DNA from: Candidatus Woesearchaeota archaeon
GTDB lineage: Archaea > Nanobdellota > Nanobdellia > Woesearchaeales > JAGWAF01
Assembly (NCBI GenBank): GCA_016932755.1
Contig: JAFGCE010000037.1
Coordinates: forward strand, 1 to 7,695
Length of the DNA stretch: 7,695 nucleotides
Direction: 5' to 3'
Shown: positions 4,806 to 7,695 of the stretch, piece by piece
How positions within the stretch are numbered: the first letter of the stretch is position 1
Layout of the letters: every line of letters starts with the position of its first letter
Made by a program: the position numbers and the translations under genes
The notes under the pieces: generated by a model
Seen by the model: the letters and a program-made list of their open reading frames with translations, nothing else
The model's database searches: none
Told to the model about the DNA's origin: nothing

Positions 4806-5240
4806 TTATTCGTTGATTCCCACTATTTTGATTTTGAAGTTTAAATTCTTTCCTGCCAAAGGATGGTTAAGGTCAATTGTGACCTCTGAATCTGAGACTT
4901 CTGTTATCTTTGCAGGTATCTGCATTCCGTTCGGTGCTCTGAGCGCAAGCATTGTTCCTGCCTTGAGCTCCATTTTTTCAGGAAACTGGCTTCTCGGCAC
5001 TTTCTTTACTAACTGCTCATTAGGCTCTCCGTAAGCTTCTGCAGGCTTAAGGTTTATTTCCTTTTCATCGCCCTTTTTCATCCCTATTACTGCATTGTCA
5101 AAGCCTTTTATGACGCTTCCTGCTCCTGCCTCAAACTCCAAAGGCTCTCCTCCGTGCTTGCCTGTGCTGTCAAAAACAGTTCCGTCATCCAATTTTCCCT
5201 CATATTCAACTTTTATCTTGTCGCCTTTCTTTACTGGCAT
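4806..5240 (-). CDS. FKBP-type peptidyl-prolyl isomerase, SlyD-like
   Basis: This 144-residue enzyme catalyses cis-trans isomerisation of bonds before proline and acts as a folding helper. The FKBP core is split: residues 1-72 carry Y13, the FDS of the pocket (23-25), VIKGFDNAVIGM (43-54) and AYG (69-71). An inserted chaperone-like flap domain (about 73-118) follows, including RSQFP and PNGMQIPAKI. The core is then closed by VTIDLNHPLAGKNLNFKIKIVGI (120-142), a typical SlyD/archaeal FKBP ending. F47 replaces the Trp at the base of the FKBP12 pocket. There is no His/Cys-rich metal-binding tail as in E. coli SlyD, and no signal peptide, so it is probably cytoplasmic. The ATG has only a weak GATGAG upstream. 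It is first in an operon with a small lipoprotein and diverges from uppP. Confidence 0.95.
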   Translation of the reverse strand: MPVKKGDKIKVEYEGKLDDGTVFDSTGKHGGEPLEFEAGAGSVIKGFDNAVIGMKKGDEKEINLKPAEAYGEPNEQLVKKVPRSQFPEKMELKAGTMLALRAPNGMQIPAKITEVSDSEVTIDLNHPLAGKNLNFKIKIVGINE

Positions 5241-5314
5241 AATCTCATCAACTCCGAATCACAAAACAAGCAAAGAACTCATTTTAATGATTTATCAATA
5301 AAGAAAAATTAATT

Positions 5315-5330
5315 CTATTTAAGTTTTATG
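5315..5330 (-). promoter_or_regulatory. Probable promoter of the FKBP operon
   Basis: On the minus strand CATAAAA is followed by CTTAAATAG (5323-5315), a good BRE/TATA pair. It predicts a start near 5294 and a leader of about 50 nt. A second AT-rich site, ATTAAAATG near 5291-5283, is an alternative. The 138-bp gap between FKBP and uppP thus holds two back-to-back promoters. Confidence 0.45.
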
Positions 5331-5341
5331 CTTGAGAAGGT

Positions 5342-5356
5342 GGAAACTTTTAAATA
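5342..5356 (+). promoter_or_regulatory. uppP promoter (BRE and TATA box)
   Basis: GGAAAC (5342-5347) followed by TTTTAAATA (5348-5356) is a close match to the archaeal BRE/TATA consensus. It is centred about 27 bp before the ATG at 5379, predicting a leaderless mRNA. No Shine-Dalgarno sequence is present. Confidence 0.7.
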
Positions 5357-5378
5357 CTAAAACTCCGGGTTAAAGCTT

Positions 5379-6113
5379 ATGCTCGAATTTATATTGCTCG
5401 GGATTGCGCAGGGAATATTTGAATGGCTTCCAATATCGAGCGAAGGTATTGTTGCACTGATGAGCAGTTTTCTTGTGAACGGGATTAATGCTGTTGATGT
5501 TGCACTGTTCCTTCATTTGGGAACTTTGCTTGCTGTTCTTGTTTATTTCAGGAAAGACTGGAAGGAGGTTATTCTGCTGAGAGACAAGAGAATGCTTAGA
5601 TTTTTGGTGATTGCCACAATAGTTTCATTGGCTGTGGGATACCCTGCCTACAAGATGGTGAGGAATATCTCAGTGGGAGCATCTCTTCTTGCTGTTGTCG
5701 GAACAGGGCTGCTTGTAACATCCTACTTCCACAAAACAAGGAAAAGGTTTGCTGTCAGCATGGACAAGACTTCAGTAATAGCCGGGCTTTTGCAGGGATT
5801 GGCAGTAATCCCCGGCTTGTCAAGGTCAGGCTCAACAATATTCGGGCTTTCTTTGGGGGATATCAAGACCAAGGAAATACTGAAATTTTCTTATATGATG
5901 TCAGTTCCTGTTGTCCTAGCATCATCTGCCCTGATTATGATGACAAATCCGGTGGTTGCAGCAGGATGGCCTGCGGTTGTTTCATCATTTGTGGTTGGGA
6001 TAGCAACGCTTCATTTTCTCATGAAATTCTCAGAAAAAATCAATTTTGCAATGTTCACCCTTGTTTTTGGCATTCTCTGCTATATCGGCGCTCTGATAAG
6101 CTGGCTTGCCTGA
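5379..6113 (+). CDS. uppP: Undecaprenyl/polyprenyl-diphosphate phosphatase (UppP/BacA family)
   Basis: This 244-residue membrane protein removes a phosphate from a polyprenyl diphosphate, recycling the lipid carrier used for surface glycans. In an archaeon that would be the carrier for N-glycosylation or other surface polysaccharides, not peptidoglycan (inference). The (E/Q)xxxE motif is Q11 to E15 (QGIFEWLPISSEG), and the second signature PGLSRSGST lies at 145-153 with the expected Ser-Arg-Ser. LHLGTLLAVLVYFRKD (45-60) matches the family's third conserved block. Seven or more hydrophobic segments span nearly the whole chain. The length is a little short of the roughly 270 residues of E. coli UppP. 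After SSxG the E. coli protein has His30, proposed as catalytic; here it is Ile24. The start fits a leaderless promoter. The gene diverges from the FKBP operon and ends exactly where the convergent gpmI ends. Confidence 0.94.
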   Translation: MLEFILLGIAQGIFEWLPISSEGIVALMSSFLVNGINAVDVALFLHLGTLLAVLVYFRKDWKEVILLRDKRMLRFLVIATIVSLAVGYPAYKMVRNISVGASLLAVVGTGLLVTSYFHKTRKRFAVSMDKTSVIAGLLQGLAVIPGLSRSGSTIFGLSLGDIKTKEILKFSYMMSVPVVLASSALIMMTNPVVAAGWPAVVSSFVVGIATLHFLMKFSEKINFAMFTLVFGILCYIGALISWLA

Positions 6114-7619
6114 TTATTTAGAAATAATGCTTTCTCCTGTCATCTCTTTCGGCTTTTTTATTCCGAGAATTCCAAGAGCTGTAGGTGCAATGTCTTTCAA
6201 GCCCTTCCCTTTCTTGAGCTTGTATTTCTTTTTTGAAACAACAATAAGCGGAACAGGATTTGTTGTGTGGGATGTCCTCCATTCAGGAGTCTGGTCTTCT
6301 GCATTTCCGTGGTCTGCAAAAACCAGTAATTCATAATCATTCTCAAGCCCTGCATCAGTTATTTTTCCGACGCAGTCATCCACAGCTGAAACTGCTTTCT
6401 TTATTGCGGAAATAACTCCTGTATGCCCGACCATGTCTCCGTTTACAAGGTTTGTGACAATCAAATCATATTTTTTTGACTTGATTTCCCTGACAAGCCT
6501 TTCTGTTATTTCATAAACGCTCATCTCAGGCTTTAAGTCATAAGTTGCGACTTTCGGCGAATGGATGAGAACCCTGTCTTCATTCCTGTAAGGTGTTTCT
6601 ATCTGCCCGTTAAAGAAAAATGTGACATGGGCATATTTTTCTGTCTCGCTTATCCTTAACTGTTTCAGCCCTGCTTTTGAAACAGCCTCTCCTAAAATAT
6701 TTTTCAGCTCAATATCCTTGAAAGCTACTTTTGCATTCATAGGAATATAATACTGAGTCATCGCGACATAGAAAACATCCAGGGGCTTTCTTTTCCATCC
6801 TTCAAAATCCTTTTCAACAATCGCTTTTGTAAGCTGCCTTGTCCTGTCTGTCCTGAAATTGTAGAAGATTACTGAATCATTTCTGCTTATACCTTTGTAT
6901 CTGAACCTTTTTCTTGGGACAATAAACTCATCTGTGACTCCCTGGGAATGGCTTTGCTTTATTGTTGTGATTGAATCATCAAACTCTATTTCTGACTCTC
7001 CATTAACAATGCAGTCATATGCTTTTTTTGTCCTGTCCCACCTCTTGTCCCTGTCCATTGTGTAATATCTTCCTGAGACTGTCGCAATCTTGCCGAAGCC
7101 AATATCGTTAAGCTTCAGTTTCAGGTCCTGGACATGCTCAATGCTTTCTGTAACAGGTGCGTCCCTTCCGTCTGTTATAACATGGACATAAACATCTTTG
7201 AAATTCTGCTTTTTGCACAAATCCAATAATGCAAACAAATGGTCTTTGTGTGCGTGAACTCCCTCAGTCTGCAATAAGCCAATAAGGTGGAGTTTTGTCT
7301 TGTTTTTTTTGCAGTTGGTTACTGCGCCAATAAATGCAGGTATCTTGAAGAAACTGCTGTCTTTTATTGACTGGTTTATTCTTTCCAAAGACTGGAATAT
7401 GACCCTTCCTGAGCCGATGGTCATGTGCCCGACTTCAGAATTTCCCTGGTAGCCCTTAGGCAGACCGACTGCCTCTCCGCTTGCATCAAGAAGGACATGA
7501 GGGTATTTTTTCATCAGCCTGTCAGTGTTCGGCGTGTGAGTCCCGCAGATAGCGTTGTTTTTGCACTCTTTCCTGTAGCCCCATCCGTCCCTTATGACAA
7601 GTATTGCTTTCTTTGGCAT
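6114..7619 (-). CDS. gpmI: 2,3-bisphosphoglycerate-independent phosphoglycerate mutase (GpmI type)
   Basis: This 501-residue cytoplasmic enzyme interconverts 3- and 2-phosphoglycerate in glycolysis and gluconeogenesis, with two Mn ions and a phosphoserine. The phosphatase half shows D11 (DGWG), the active serine S61 in GNSEVGHMTIGSGR, D395 and H399 (NGDMVGHTG), D436-H437 (ADHGNAE) and H451 (HTTNPVP). The transferase half (about 75-300) shows H123, R152-D153 (DGRDAP), R184 and R190 (GRYYTMDRD), and R256/R259 (FRTDRTRQ); K328 is in TEKYAHVTFFFNG. All ligands known from the Geobacillus enzyme are present and the length is near its 511 residues. One block is unusual: TEGVHAH (118-124) where the family mostly has SDGGVHSH. 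Many archaea carry the distant ApgM form instead, so this is the bacterial type in a probable archaeon. A TATA box 25 bp before the ATG and no Shine-Dalgarno sequence suggest a leaderless mRNA. Confidence 0.97.
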   Translation of the reverse strand: MPKKAILVIRDGWGYRKECKNNAICGTHTPNTDRLMKKYPHVLLDASGEAVGLPKGYQGNSEVGHMTIGSGRVIFQSLERINQSIKDSSFFKIPAFIGAVTNCKKNKTKLHLIGLLQTEGVHAHKDHLFALLDLCKKQNFKDVYVHVITDGRDAPVTESIEHVQDLKLKLNDIGFGKIATVSGRYYTMDRDKRWDRTKKAYDCIVNGESEIEFDDSITTIKQSHSQGVTDEFIVPRKRFRYKGISRNDSVIFYNFRTDRTRQLTKAIVEKDFEGWKRKPLDVFYVAMTQYYIPMNAKVAFKDIELKNILGEAVSKAGLKQLRISETEKYAHVTFFFNGQIETPYRNEDRVLIHSPKVATYDLKPEMSVYEITERLVREIKSKKYDLIVTNLVNGDMVGHTGVISAIKKAVSAVDDCVGKITDAGLENDYELLVFADHGNAEDQTPEWRTSHTTNPVPLIVVSKKKYKLKKGKGLKDIAPTALGILGIKKPKEMTGESIISK

Positions 7620-7642
7620 AGCTAGAACTCTTCTTCTGTATG

Positions 7643-7657
7643 TTTATAAATTTTTAG
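7643..7657 (-). promoter_or_regulatory. gpmI promoter
   Basis: On the minus strand CTAAAAA is followed by TTTATAAA (7650-7643), centred about 27 bp before the ATG at 7619. The start site should fall within a few bases of the ATG. Bases 7658-7695 show no gene. Confidence 0.6.
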
Positions 7658-7695
7658 GTTTTAAATCAAATATTCTTTTTCATCAAAGCTTATCG

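Overview
The window looks like a piece of an archaeal chromosome, possibly from a DPANN-type lineage (inference; no marker gene such as a ribosomal protein is present to prove it). The main evidence is the promoters. Most transcription units have a purine/A-rich BRE followed by an AT-rich TATA box, centred about 25 nt before the start codon (serpin, uppP, gpmI, the 249-residue ORF), which predicts leaderless or nearly leaderless mRNAs. Terminators are T-tracts without GC-rich hairpins. Several proteins are of types widespread in bacteria (cold-shock domain protein, GpmI-type phosphoglycerate mutase, UppP, serpin), a mixture often met in such archaea.

Layout. At 89-1511 (minus strand), a DEAD-box RNA helicase is followed 31 nt later by a cold-shock domain protein, forming an RNA-remodelling operon. 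Its leader of roughly 100 nt holds a 16-codon upstream ORF whose stop codon overlaps the helicase Shine-Dalgarno sequence. At 1716-2465 (minus) is an unrecognised 249-residue protein whose promoter matches the helicase promoter at 24 of 28 positions. At 2598-3821 (plus) is a serpin with an inhibitory-type hinge and a lipoprotein signal. It converges on, and overlaps by 17 bp, a nine-cysteine DUF2284-type metal-binding protein (3805-4353, minus). At 4425-5240 (minus), a SlyD-like FKBP prolyl isomerase is followed by a small orphan lipoprotein. Transcribed divergently from FKBP is uppP (5379-6113, plus), a polyprenyl-diphosphate phosphatase, which abuts gpmI (6114-7619, minus) stop to stop.

How the genes may work together. 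The helicase and cold-shock protein probably act together on RNA structure. FKBP, the two lipoproteins and UppP belong to protein folding, surface and envelope functions. GpmI is central glycolysis. The rest looks like ordinary chromosomal gene content in short units. No tRNA, rRNA, CRISPR, transposase, integrase or origin was seen. The points most worth a second look are the duplicated promoter/operator element around the 249-residue ORF, the helicase leader, and the surface-anchored serpin.
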